In this document: positions 32,383-44,394 of the stretch, piece after piece
How positions within the stretch are numbered: position 1 is the stretch's first letter
Layout of the letters: each line of letters opens with the position of its first letter
Origin: Conoideocrella luteorostrata
Taxonomy: Eukaryota > Ascomycota > Sordariomycetes > Hypocreales > Clavicipitaceae
Length of the DNA stretch: 64,000 nt
Reading direction: 5' to 3'
Assembly (NCBI GenBank): GCA_032433595.1
Contig: JASWJB010000059.1
Location: 62,001-126,000, forward strand
Position numbers and translations under genes: made by a program
The notes under the pieces: generated by a model
The model's input: the letters and a program-made list of their open reading frames with translations, nothing else
What the model was told of the DNA's origin: nothing
Databases searched by the model: none

Positions 32383-33166
32383 GGCTAATGATCAGACTGC
32401 CTGCTGCTGCCTATTGATTTTTGGGTCGATACGAGTTTGTCTGGGTTGGCAAACCCTTTTTTTTTTTTTGGTCAGGTCACCACCATTGATTGCCATTAAA
32501 TAAATGTCTTCAATCTCCATATTTTAATTTTTGTTTCAAATTTTGGTAATATCATCGGCTCCGGTAGCCCTGAGCAATGTCTCTTCGATTCATTGGCATG
32601 TCTCAAAGGACTGATTCAATCGCTAACAATGCCGACATTGTGACTATGTGAAAGCTCATTTAAATCGTAAAATGCACTATGACCTTTAAGGGGCGTCTTG
32701 AAGAAATTTCTTGCTGGTTGAGAGACAGAGTCTGATGATGGTTACGGCTGCGCCGGCCGTGTTGATAGTCGTAGTCCGACACAAGCCTCGACTAACACCC
32801 GCTGATGTGGCCGGTAGAGCATGCAAAAGACTTGAGGAATTTGCCGGCCTATGGCGTACTTCTCTAACAAGAGAACCTCTCTTATTATAGCTATTGTTGA
32901 TAGATTATGGTATGCCCAAATGCCAAGAAGCTAATACTTAGATTTATTGGAGTTGAAATTGTTTGTTACCTGACCTTGTCGTGAAGCTTGAGAGACCGTT
33001 GACAGGACCCTTGATTTGTGCGCTACGCGAACCCCACACGACACGACCTTAAAAGGCGGCGCGGCAGATCCACGATTTTCAACGTTAAGCACTTTGGCAC
33101 CATTGTCGAGATATCCGGATCAGAAGTTTCAGCCAGAACAGTCAGAGACGCTGCCTTTCTGTAAAT
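32383..33166. other. Intergenic region upstream of DCD1
   Basis: About 780 bases without a gene. A T-run and AT-rich DNA follow the tRNA. The right part is the DCD1 promoter, with CACACGACACGACC near 33035. Nothing else is recognised. Confidence 0.45.
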
Positions 33167-34471
33167 ATGCTTATTGGGATCTGTGGAGGTAAAGATTTCC
33201 AAACTTAGTCCGGCGAAACATTACACAGACTGTCTCTGACCTGCTGTCTAGGCATTTGCTCTGGCAAGAAGACCGTCGCTCAATATCTTGTCGAGCACCA
33301 TGGTTTCAAGCGCCTCTATCTAAAGCCGCGCAGAGATGACAATAGCACCTCCATTGAGCGAGAACAAGCTGTGCCATCCGAGCCAGCAAGCGCCAAGTCA
33401 TCCTCGCCCGAAGGTGCATTCTCGGGTGCTTTAAACTCCAGCGCACTCACAACCAAAATTAGCCACCACTCATCATCAGATACGTCATTGGCATTGCGAC
33501 CACGTACGCAAAGCCATACATTTGCCTCGCCCGAGGATCTTCTCGACTTCGTCACTCTACGCTGGCGAAGCCGTTTCGTAACAACAGATATCCCCTCCGA
33601 AGCCGCGTTGGACGTCTTCATGCGCCGTCCCTTCTTCCTGCTCTTGTCCATCGACGCACCTCTCACTGTTCGATGGCGACGGTTTCAGGAACGAGCCAAA
33701 GCCGCTGGCGAACCTAACATTAGCCTCGAAGACTTTGTCTCCCGGAGTGACTCTCACTTATACGACCCTCACGGAGGGTTCCAACCACTCATCTCACGAG
33801 CCACAGTCAGATTGCTAAACACATCGTCATGCCTCGCCCATTTATACGCTACGCTCGGTAAGCTCGATATTCCCAACCCCGACCGCCTTCGCCCCGGCTG
33901 GGACACGTACTTCATGGCTCTAGCGTCTCTTGCCGCCCACCGCTCCAACTGCATGAAGCGTCGTGTTGGCTGCGTCCTCGTCGGCAGAGAGCGCCGTGTC
34001 ATCAGCACCGGATACAATGGCACCCCTCGTGGGATCTGCAACTGCGCCGATGGGGGCTGCCCCCGCTGCAACGAGGGGAACAGCTCAGGCGTCGGTCTCG
34101 CCACCTGTTTGTGTATACACGCCGAGGAAAATGCTCTCCTCGAGGCAGGCAGGGAACGGATTCGGGACGGGTCAGTGCTCTACTGCGATACGTGTCCGTG
34201 CTTGACCTGCAGCATCAAAATCTGCCAGGTCGGCATCAGCGAGGTTGTTTACGCGCATGGCTATAGCATGGATAAGGAGGCGGCTGCTGTTTTTAGTCAG
34301 GCTGGCGTTAAGCTGCGGCAGTTTATCCCTGTAAGTTTATGCGAGCCCTGGTGGTCAATCACATTTTTCAACCTTTTGTCAAGATTCGCGCATTTTCTTA
34401 CTAAACTTCCTTCTTCTTTAACGTAGCCACCAAACGGACTTATTCACCTTGAGAAAATGGAGCTATATTGA
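33167..34471 (+). CDS. DCD1: Deoxycytidylate (dCMP) deaminase
   Basis: Three exons, 33167-33188 (22 bases), 33252-34330 and 34427-34471, give 381 residues. The enzyme deaminates dCMP to dUMP for dTMP synthesis. The C-terminal half is a zinc deaminase domain: HAEENALLEAG with zinc-ligand His297 and catalytic Glu299, then CPCLTC with ligand Cys324 and Cys327. The nucleotide-site text TGYNGTPRGICNC and an extra C/H-rich loop (CPRCNEG) are typical of dCMP deaminases. The N-terminal half begins MLIGICGGICSGKKTVAQYL, a P-loop-kinase-like fold found in fungal Dcd1. Its Walker A is atypical (GKK-T rather than GKS/T), so nucleotide hydrolysis is doubtful. Exon 1 encodes just the first seven residues plus one base, and the last exon adds PPNGLIHLEKMELY. 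Start chosen because splicing restores the conserved N-terminus. Confidence 0.95.
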
Positions 34472-37400
34472 GCTGTGATATTTGTGAAAATGTGGATGGA
34501 TGACATATAATACGGAACAATGTGCATTGCAACTACGGGGTGCAGGACGGATGCCTTCATAGCGCATAGATGTTATTTGCACCCGGGGGTTGCTGTTGAC
34601 TGAAGATTTACAACGCGGCCACAGTTTACTGTATTGTGCAGTATCTATGATGACACAACATTCTCTATAATCATGAATATGACGACATTTTCCTATGGAG
34701 ACGCGGGCATGGTCTTTTGCTGAAATCTGATTGATAGCACTAACAATGAAACAAGACACATTAACTTGCGTTCCGCCCCTCAATTTTTTGATTCAGCTGG
34801 TGGGCGTCACGATCATACCAAGAAATACCCTCGTCTACACACTGCATCACAATACGGAGTACTCCGTACAGCAGATGGGAAAGCAAACGTAATACCTTGA
34901 TTGTGACGCACGCACTCTCCACCTTACTCAGTCTTGGAGTATACTGATTAAAAAGGCTCAATCATTGTTCGCAAATTGCGGAATAGGGGTTTTAAGAACC
35001 GGGACTGTAGGGTATCGCACCCTGGCCTCTGCTGGTTCAGATTAATTGCGACGCACTGTCATGACAGCGATGTGTTGTGGGACTTTACAGCAGGAGGAAC
35101 AACACGTGGATTTCCAGTACGTTGCAAGCACGTTTCGTACCCCTATTCTTCGGTTCTCTCGTCCGTCAATTACCCTTGCTAGTTGAAGGCTTCCAGCGTT
35201 AATCAATTTTTTACGTTGTTATATTTTACATATTGCGGTGAGAATCGCACCACTTGCACTAAGCGACAGACACGTTGAAAAAAAAGTGGTTTGTTTACAT
35301 CACGAGATCCTGGACCCTCATGCAGCCCACAATTTCCTTGACTGCGGTGTGCCTGCGTCCTACATTTCATGCAGGCCTAACTAAGCCACGGCCAGCAGCG
35401 GACTATGTCCCATAAGTTACTTGTACAAACTCTTTATGGCGGTCAAAGAAGCGATTGCTGGAGTCAATTCATGAGTGGTCCCACCCTTGCATTGTAAACT
35501 CGAACAAGCCATGCTTTTCTCGTCCAAAAAGAAGCTAGTTACTACCATGCACGTTCCTGGACTGGGCCGGGAATGGCATCTCGGGCCACTGGTTTGCAAT
35601 GAACATGGGATGGGGGATTCCGAGGTGTCCGTCCGACTCGCCAACGCAAGTCAAGCAGTTCTTGCGTTCACGATAGCCATGGGGTGGCCCCTCGTCCACG
35701 GGGAAATTCGATAACTTTGATTCAGGCTGAGCAATCGGGAGGCAGTCCGTCGCCAGTTGGGCTTCATACCGTGGGGCCAGCCCCCAGACTATTAGTTACC
35801 CAAGCGAAATGACATGGCGAACATAAGGAGCTGGGTGAGGTACGTTGGCATGAAGCCGGGACCGTATTTTGCAGCATTTCCGCATTTATGGTCATAAAAC
35901 TTCAAATTAGTGTTCAATCTGTAGCCCCGTCCTGCGGTGGAGAGCATAAAAGGATGATTACTCCGTAATAGACGGAGAACGGAGTTCGGCGTAGATTGTT
36001 TGTTGTTGTCGGGATCGTGGCGCGGCGGAGCAGTAGAACAACCCTGCTAGGAAGGTTGACTAAAAAAAGGAGAGGAAACTTGGCTAATAACCAATACTCT
36101 CTAATAACGCACAGTATAGAGAGGATAGAGGGCGTCGGTGGTGACAATAGTGTACGGAGGGAGTACTCCGTACACTATTTCGGACTGGAAAAGCAAGTCT
36201 CGTTTCGGATGGAATTATGCGGATCGGACCTGCGAGCATTGCTTTTCCTTTCCCGCAGACAACATCTTGTGTACCAACACAAGCGCAACCGCGAGATTTG
36301 CCACTTGGGAAAGATAAACACTTGAGCTGACACTGTTTGTGGTGGCAAAAAGCAAAGACCCTGTTTTTTGGGGCCACAACCAAGACAGACGATGATCTCA
36401 GGATCGGCAGAGGAGCAAAGTACTGGTAGCGAGAAACACTTGGATACTCACCCGGTGGAAAAATTGCACGGTCCATTGGGCGAGAATATCTCTAAAACCT
36501 ATAGCCTGCAACACTTTTTTTAATTGCCTATAAAGCCCGAATTTAGCTCTACTAGAAAGGGCTTGACTCTCTGTATCTGGAGATGTCAAGAAAAGGTCGC
36601 ATTTATTAGAAGGTGATTTATTAGAGCTTGCGGAAAAAGGTTGGTGCAATCGTTTTTAATGCACTACTGATAGTTGGATTGAATTTATGTTTATATGACT
36701 AAAACACGCCATAGAATTAAACAAAAAACGCATAGCATTTAGAATATTGAATTCGCTAGCTAATAGTATTAATTTTGTTGAATTTCGGCCTCAAATGCGA
36801 TAGTTGTGGCCAGTTCAATTGAGTGTTGTTGGTGCGGTGCGGGGGCCATGATAGCCAGTGTTTTTTTTTCCACCGCATGATACAGTAATACCTTTGACAG
36901 ATGGTCCTGTCAAGACCTGCCAACAAATTCCGTGGGTCTTGTCAACCGAACTTCCAAGACTTGGGGTCTTTTTTGGTGTCTAAAGACACCCTTCCAAGGA
37001 CCCTAGGAGTACGCGTTGGTGGGACTAGCCGACAAGGTTATGTTGTATTGGTTGTAATGCTCCTTTTCCTCTTTGCACGGTTAAAAATCGGCCGACCGGT
37101 TTGTAAAGGTTTCCAATAGTCTCAGTGCAGAAAGGGGCAGTGGATCACATTGTCAGAGAGCCAACACATAACATGTCATGAGTTGGTAAAGCGGACAGCA
37201 CAAGGCCTTTGTTTTGTCTGGGAATGAGAAGCTGTAGACCAACGAATCTCCTGGAGAGCCGCGCTGGACGGGCTGCAGCAATGGAGTACTATGGAGTGCT
37301 TTGCACCCATGCAGCGTGGACGAACACATATTCGACCATGTAGTACAAAGCATGGCTGGCAGGTCTCTTTCGCTCACGCCGCCCTCGTTGGGTTGTACGA

Positions 37401-38425
37401 TAGTACCCGGTTCGCATACATACTCCGTACTTGCAGCCCTCAATGGGTCCAAAGTTGTCCACAAACACCCTCGTAGCTTCCAATTTTGCCATGGGGTGGC
37501 GTGTTGAAGTTTGTGATGCCCAACAAGGGGACGCGTCTCAGCGCGTTGCGCTAACTCTATTAGGTAAGACTGTAAACAAATGCGTCACTCCACCTCCCGC
37601 ACACCCTGGTAGGCGCGACTGACAGACCAGCCCGCTCTGTTCAAGCTAGATCGAGCAGCCGCTGGTTCCTCCTTGATTCCTTCCCACACCCTCCACTGAA
37701 CACCAACCATCCACATGTTCCGTTCACATTCCAGTCGACAATTTTAAGTGTGTTCATGTTTTTGTTCGCCGTGCCATTGTCGCTGTCCTCTTTCGGTGTT
37801 GTGAGCCACGAATTACTTCCCAGATCCTCGCTATGCGCTGAGAGTCGGATGCGCCTTTGAAGAAAAAGTAAAGATAAAGTGCGACGAATAGCAAGGTCGT
37901 TGCAGAAGTGTTGAATGGGGAGAGGGACCACCACCACCACCAGGCGTACCTGCACCATGTGGTAATGCCACATGATCGAGCAGTACCACAGCTTCCCCGA
38001 CTTTGTTTCCCGCGTCTTCCTTCGAACTTCGCTCTTCGTGCGGAAAGGCCCAATTCTACGACACTCAAGCCCTCCTGCTTCACCGTGCCCCATTTGAACG
38101 ACACGAGACATGAGATAGGACTGTTGACCTAGCAAAACTGGCACTGCGACCTGAGATCCAGTCCAGCATCGCTGGGCCTTGTCACCATTCTTTTTTTGAA
38201 CCTCAGGATTCATCCAGCCCTAGGACTACTCCACCTCAATCTTGAGACGTTGTTGTTTAAAATAGCTTGCTTCGAACATCTCCCAGCTCGTTCTCGGCTG
38301 TTGGATAACGGGGAGCCCGAGGTCTATATACCTAGCAACTTGACTTCCGTGACATTCCTCACTGGGCCGCAGCCCGCGATAGCTCCGACGGAACAGGCGT
38401 TGCATTCCAGCGACTTATAAACACG
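34472..38425. other. Nearly 4 kb gene-poor region upstream of WEE1
   Basis: No gene with a recognisable domain is visible on either strand. Longer frames (37641-38213 minus, 190 codons; 38196-38420 plus) lack structure, and the latter has no ATG. Motif content: a perfect 16-base palindrome TACGGAGTACTCCGTA at 34853-34868, further copies at 35959, 36164 and 37421, and a small hairpin at 34996-35038. The stretch around 36480-36900 is AT-rich. It may contain decayed elements and a long WEE1 regulatory region or leader. Confidence 0.5.
34853..34868. repeat. 16-base perfect palindrome of the TACGGAGTA motif
   Basis: TACGGAGTACTCCGTA is its own reverse complement. It is formed by a plus and a minus copy of the 9-mer sharing TA. 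A matching palindrome in the other order lies at 61269-61284. Confidence 0.85.
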
Positions 38426-41400
38426 ATGTCTTTTTCTAATGGAGGAGGCACTCTGGCTCTGCCGTCGCCAACGCACGCTCATCATATAGACGTCACATCA
38501 GCTGTGCGCAGTCTTCGACGCTCCATATCGAGATCGCCATCCAAATTCTTATCACGAACGAGTTCCCAGAGCTCAGACAGCTCACGAGGACCTTCGCCCC
38601 AATCGCCGTGTCGACGTTTTGGAGAAACACCTCAACGACAACATATTGCACCATCGCAACCACAGACAGCTCCTCCAGCTGTGACTTCTGCACACGCAAC
38701 GTCCCCTCATCTATCATCGGCCTTGACGCCACTTCGACCAAGCGTTCGACTCTCACTGCGCTCCGCTAAATCGGCCAAGACATCAGTAAACTATTCCCGC
38801 CCGCTGGCGCGCGTGAGGGCTTCACCTAAAAGCCCCCTAAAACGTGCCTTGAGTGCTGCACCTGATTCCGGCAACCTAGGACAAATTTCAACCCCGTCTT
38901 CTCCGACGTTAACGACTCCACGAGGGCAAGAAAACAACAGATCCTCACCTCGCTCAACGCACTGTATTGGAGACAAGCCCTCACGCCACAGCTTTCACCT
39001 GGACGTATCGGGCTCATCACAAGACGCAGTCCTGAAGGCCTTAGATACCGTTAGCAACGAATCTTATATGGTCTCAACCACAGGCGCGTTAAAGCGCAGT
39101 GATGCAACCATGAATCTGGACTATCCTAACCAAGGCAGTCCAGTGGCGAAACGCCGTAGCTTGCACGGAATTCCAGGTCTTAGCCAGACAGCGGGGGAGG
39201 CCAGCATATTTGGCACAAACACGACATCTTCATCGAGCTTTGATATTCATGAAGATTCAATGCCGTCCGAGTACGAACTTTCCGGAGTTGCGAATGAGTC
39301 ATCGCCTATACGAAGAGAGCCGCTTGCGTCATCGAGCCCAGTATCAAATCTCCCTAAGCGGTCCTCATCGTTGCGGAAGTCCACTTTGCAGCAGCGATAC
39401 GGAGACAAAGGCTCTTGGGGAAGAAGGTCTGGGGAAAGACAACTTGCACAAATGGGAGGAGCGGCTTCCACACCAGTTCAGAGTCGGCCACGCCTTTCTA
39501 CTGATCATTTTGTACCTCCTCAAGTGCCTCGCGATAGCCCATTTAGTGCTGGAGGTCCTCTTCCAAACGCATCTATCCACCTTCTGGACAATAAATGCCA
39601 CCACCAACCTCATCCCCTCTCCAAGACGCTTACGACCTCCACCTCCGGCAACAGTCTCACGGAAGAATCATCGTTTTATGCGCCGGCGACTAAAGCAGCC
39701 GAGAAACCCAAGTCTCATCCATTTTCTCGCTCTTTACCGCTGAACGCGACCCGGCCTACTGCTCGTTCTGTCGCTGAACACACCAAGGCAGTTGCTACGC
39801 CCAGCAAATCCAATCAACTTTGGCTGGGCGCCTTTAACTCCACTGGTTTGATATCCAAAGTCAATCGTAATGCAGAGGAGGAAGCCGATAAGAAAATAGC
39901 GCCGCCGGATACTCCATGCAAAAAACATACCAATCCTTTCGCAACCTTCCCCCCACCACTTGGTAGTGCTGTCAAGAGAAAGGGTAACAACCGTAACTCT
40001 TTCGCCGGACTGCCGTCCACACCTTTCCATCCATCGTCATCTCGTGCCCCTGATACCTTTGGACAGCCCGCAAAAGGCCTTTCAATCTTTCAGCGTGGCT
40101 CGGCATCGCAAGGCTCACGTCGTGGTAGCATTCTCAGCTTAGAGGGTGAAGATCGAAGGCTGTTCTGTGACAGCAATGACCTGCCGTTGGATGGGGACGT
40201 TCCACCGACTCCTACGAAAATGACCCTCACACCAAGTTTGAGCAACCTTAGCGAACAGTCAATCGAAAGCCCAAGCGCTAACCGAACATTTGTCCTGCCT
40301 CTGTCTGCTGTAAAACCAGCGCCAACGCCATCAAGAGAATCAACCAGTAAGTCCTGTAATCGATCATGCAGATTATTCTTCACGTAATCTATTAACTAAC
40401 CGTCTGTGAAATAAGCAGGAAGCCCAGTTGATGGACGCCGAACTCCTCAAACTCCGCAGGAGACTTTGCTTCCTTTGGACACCAGCCGCCTGTCTATTTC
40501 ACAGGCGCCGGATAGTCACAATGAGAATAGCATGCCTCCACCAGTTACTCCCACCACGGCTCGTGACTTTCGGTCATCAACTAGCATCTTTGTCACGCCT
40601 GTGAATGCCAGGACCAGCAACGTGGATGTGGATACCAGCTTGTCTGCGAGGTTTGACAAAGTTGAACAGGTGGGCACAGGCGAGTTTTCCACCGTGTATC
40701 GTGTCACTAAACTCGAGCAACCTGGCGCCTTTGATTTTGGCAACGTTACACCATGTGGTGGCTCGTCTCGGAGCCAAGCCAAGGGTCAAGTTTTTGCTGT
40801 CAAGAAGAGTCGGCATTCATATCACGGACCAAAGGACCGCGAGACGAAACTTCGGGAGGTTCATATTCTTAAGGCATTAACCCATGCTGAGCACGTTGTT
40901 CAGTATGTTGACGATTGGGAACATAATTTCTATCTCTATATTCAGACCGAGTTCTGCGAAGAAGGCACGTTGGACAAATTTTTAGGAAACGTTGGCCGAG
41001 GTGGCAGGTTGGATGATTTCCGCATCTTTAAGGTTCTGCAAGATCTATGTCTGGTAGGTGGCTTTCATAATACTTGACGCACCTGGCCACTAATGATGAT
41101 TTATAGGGATTGAAGGAAATTCACGACGCAGGATTTATGCACTTGGATATGAAACCTGCAAACATTCTCATCACATTTGAAGGAGTTTTGAAGATTGGCG
41201 ACTTTGGTCTGGCTCAATCATGCACCTCGACCGCAGGTGCTGATGTAGAGGGTGACCGTGAATACATGGCGCCTGAAATGCTCAAAGGCCATGCCGGCCA
41301 ATCTGCTGATGTCTTCTCGCTAGGCCTCATGACTTTAGAGGCTGCCGCGAACGTGGTACTTCCTGACAATGGCCCTACCTGGATCGCTTTGAGGTCCGGA

Positions 41401-41808
41401 GATCTTTCTGAGGTTCCTAGTCTGACTTGGACTCCATCACTTGAGGTTCAGCGCGACTCGACTGGGAATCCTACCGAACCTGCACTCAGCGATGAGCTGC
41501 AGGGCGGAAAGACTCACAGTGCTGGGAACCTGTTCCGCTCTTTTAAACGATCAGAACTGCAACAACCCCCAGAGTTTATGGTCGAGTCATTCCATCCCAG
41601 CTCCTTGGATTCGATTGTCAGATGGATGACAGCTCAAGATCCAGCAGATCGACCTCGAATTGACCAAGTACTCGAGCTTGAAGGTTTACGTTGGGTCGCT
41701 GAGCACCGCAGCGCACCGGCAACTGTTTATGAGGGTAACTGGGGCCTTGCTGAGATGTTCCCTGTTTCCATCGCTGGTGACAGTGATACGGAGATGACCG
41801 ACGTCTGA
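38426..41808 (+). CDS. WEE1: Mitosis-inhibiting protein kinase Wee1
   Basis: Three exons (38426-40346, 40419-41053, 41107-41808) give 1085 residues. Wee1 phosphorylates the inhibitory tyrosine of Cdk1 and delays entry into mitosis. The first 700 residues are disordered and rich in Ser/Pro with many minimal SP/TP sites, as expected for a regulatory tail targeted by Cdk and other kinases. The kinase domain follows: P-loop VGTGEFSTVYRV near residue 725, VAIK-type FAVKKS, TEFCEEGTLDKFL, catalytic HLDMKPANILI near 864, GDFGLA near 883, and EGDREYMAPEML. The activation segment and the HLDxKPxN/EGDxxYMAPE combination are Wee1-specific. An insertion (PDNGPTWIALRSGDLSEVPSL region) matches fungal Wee1. 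Introns are 72 and 53 bases. The start is the first ATG; the tail begins MSFSNGGGTLALPSP. Confidence 0.94.
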
Positions 41809-42921
41809 AACTCAGAACAACCAACACATATAATACACTTTTGAGGACACTTTTTGCTTTACATTGATGAGCGCATATATCAGCCCTTTATGATGATTAC
41901 TCACAATATACCCTAAGCACCGGTAGGATGGTGTATCGACGAGTTGAAATCAGCAGATCTTGTGCTGGAACATGTACAAGAGGATTTTTATGAATGGACT
42001 TTCCGGACGGAAGATGCTGGAATGACAGCCACTGGATGGTACGACTCGGTATGACAGTATTGCGACAATGATGGTAGTGACCGATTCGTGGATGGTCAGG
42101 CCACATCAACTGTGCGTCTAATCTCCTTGAAGCATGACATGTTAGTCGTGCTGGAGCTTACCGAAGAGTTACCCGACCATTGAGGATGTAGGATGCGAAT
42201 TAGTGTCGTGTTGGACATCAAGGATGCTGTATTAGATCCATAATTCGAGCCGCCATGGCGTCGGCTTGTCTTGGAGAACTTGTTTCATGAAACTGTGTCA
42301 AAAATGGAATACCCAGACGGGCATCTCTGTTTCTTTCTGGGATGTATAAGGCGTCTGTGAATAGTCGCATAAAACATGTAGACATAGATATTTGAGCTGG
42401 GGGATGAAAGCTGGTATTTGATATTGTTGGTCAGAGCATCATGGATCTGAATGGCGTCCTGGGGCACTGGGTTGCCGATTTGTTGTTAGTCATGGTTCTA
42501 CGACGAAATGGCATGAGAATTTTACGACCCAATTGGCATATTGATTTATTACACAATGATGCTAAGAGATAACACAGACGCATGCATGGGTGAGATGTGA
42601 TACGTATACTCGTAGTAGCGTCTTACAAACCTCGTTCCTGTCAGGTGGGGCGGGGGTGTCCGGGGCTGTGAGGGTTGGCGTTGAGAGGGAGGGCGGGAAA
42701 CTGCCGACGTGCGCCACTGGTGTTAAATCACATCCCAGTGTAAGAGCTTCTTTGTCAATGAGACATTTGATCTATATAGATCTAGGCCTCAGCAAACTGT
42801 TTTCATAACCCTTTGATCGGAAGTCTCACGCGCCTACGAAAGCGTTCAGGATCCGACTCGACAGCACCGCCACGACAAAGCCGAGCTCCCTCTCAGCTCA
42901 TCCACACCTCGTCGAGACACA
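41809..42921. other. Intergenic region, WEE1 3' flank and oxidoreductase promoter
   Basis: About 1.1 kb with no convincing gene, repeat or RNA. The right end before 42922 is C/A-rich and ends in a GACACAATG start context. Confidence 0.45.
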
Positions 42922-44394
42922 ATGACCGGCACCAAGTTACAAGCCGGTCAGTCCGGCCCGCCGACTGCTGAAAGTACGCATTCTTATTGGCATAAGGATC
43001 CCTCTACGGTTCTTCTTAACCACCGAACTACCGAAACGCTCCCTCCTACTGCTGATGTCGTTATAGTGGGAACTGGCATTACCGGTGCCTTTGCCGCCCG
43101 TGAGTTGGTGGGCGGTAGGAGGAGCGTTTTGCATTTAGAAGCGAGAGAAGCTTGCTGGGGAGCTACTGGAAGAGTGAGTGTTGAGCTGCATGTTTATGTG
43201 CCTTGGGATTTTCGTGATGTTAAATGCCCAAGACTAACTTTGTTCCAGAATGGCGGTCATTGTCAACCCATGGTGTACCTGTCCAAACCTAATGTGGCAC
43301 GCTTTGAGCTGGGGACGTATAATTTCCTCAAGGACTTTGTAGCCAAGAACAAGATTTCATGCGATTGGCACACTGTTGGGGGGGTCCATGCCATGTTTGA
43401 TAAGGCGGCCGTCGAGGCCGTTGAGAAGGTGATTCGGCGGCTAAAGCAAGACCATCCAGATCTTGCTGAGAAGGCAATGTTGGGAAAGGATGAAAAATGG
43501 TGCAGCATGCTTCGGGTGCCGCAAGCATGTGGCGCGGTATACCAACCCAACGCTGCAAAACTGTGGCCGTACAAGCTTGTAGCATGGGTTCTGGAGAACC
43601 TCCTTCATGAGTACTCTGACGCCCAGTACAACTTGCAGACCTATACGGCTGTGGAACATTTGCAACACACCAGAGATGGGTGGATAGTACATACATCCCG
43701 CGGTCAAGTCGCTGCCAGGGATGTTCTCCTCGCTTGCAACGCATACACATCATACCTGCTACCCAAAATGACGGGCATCATCACTCCTGTTCGCGGGCAG
43801 ATTGCCGGCCTGACACCACCTACCCGTGACGTTCCCCTCGAGCACACTCACGTATGGATGGCGGGAAATGGCGACGACGACTACTTGATACAGCGAGACA
43901 ACGACGGCATCCTGATACTCGGAGGAGAGCGATTCGCCACTCCTGGTGCCCAAGAGGGCATCTGGGACGACAGCGCCATTAACGATGTAATCAGCGAAAA
44001 GCTCCGCATGGAGCTTCAGCATCGCGTCAAACTTCGAGCTTCAGGGCATGATGAGAAGGAACAACTAGATGCAGCGTATGAGTGGTCAGGAATAATGGGA
44101 TTCGCCAAGGATGGTTTCCCCTGGGTTGGGTGTGTTCCTCCCACCTTTGGAGGGAAGCTAGATGAAGACGGAGATGGACACTTGTGGATTAGTGCTGGCT
44201 ATACAGGACACGGGATGCCTGTCGCGGCAAGGTGCGGCATACGGGTCGCTGAGATGATTATGAGGAAGGGTAGTACATTTGGCATGCCAGAGGAGTATGT
44301 GGCAAGCGAGGAGAGAGCCAAGATGGCGGTGGATATGGAGGTGAAAGCGAAGAGGGGACTGATTGATGAGTTGAATGCCTTGTTGGAGGACTGA
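42922..44394 (+). CDS. FAD-dependent oxidoreductase, DAO superfamily
   Basis: Two exons, 42922-43173 and 43249-44394, give 465 residues. The 75-base intron is GTGAGT..TTCCAG with a CTAAC branch site; its length is a multiple of three and it has no stop, so an unspliced reading frame of 490 codons also exists. Splicing joins EACWGATGR to NGGHCQPMVYL, the conserved GRNGGH-type motif of this family, which confirms the intron. The dinucleotide-binding motif is DVVIVGTGITGAFAARELV (residues about 37-55), and the C-terminal FAD contact region is WISAGYTGHGMPVAARCG. Members include gamma-glutamylputrescine oxidase-like and other amine/amino-acid oxidases; fungal paralogues of this kind are mostly uncharacterised. 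The exact substrate is unknown. Confidence 0.89.
   Translation: MTGTKLQAGQSGPPTAESTHSYWHKDPSTVLLNHRTTETLPPTADVVIVGTGITGAFAARELVGGRRSVLHLEAREACWGATGRVSVELHVYVPWDFRDVKCPRLTLFQNGGHCQPMVYLSKPNVARFELGTYNFLKDFVAKNKISCDWHTVGGVHAMFDKAAVEAVEKVIRRLKQDHPDLAEKAMLGKDEKWCSMLRVPQACGAVYQPNAAKLWPYKLVAWVLENLLHEYSDAQYNLQTYTAVEHLQHTRDGWIVHTSRGQVAARDVLLACNAYTSYLLPKMTGIITPVRGQIAGLTPPTRDVPLEHTHVWMAGNGDDDYLIQRDNDGILILGGERFATPGAQEGIWDDSAINDVISEKLRMELQHRVKLRASGHDEKEQLDAAYEWSGIMGFAKDGFPWVGCVPPTFGGKLDEDGDGHLWISAGYTGHGMPVAARCGIRVAEMIMRKGSTFGMPEEYVASEERAKMAVDMEVKAKRGLIDELNALLED

Noticed and set aside
36398..36649. Minus-strand 83-codon frame that might be a transposase fragment
   Set aside because: No catalytic or DNA-binding motif can be identified; AT-rich DNA on one side makes chance likely.
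37641..38213. Minus-strand 190-codon frame upstream of WEE1
   Set aside because: Composition is irregular, with a valine run caused by a CCACCACCAC repeat, and no domain is visible.
38196..38420. Plus-strand frame ending six bases before the WEE1 start, considered as an upstream ORF
   Set aside because: It begins at TTG and contains no ATG, so it is not a plausible uORF.
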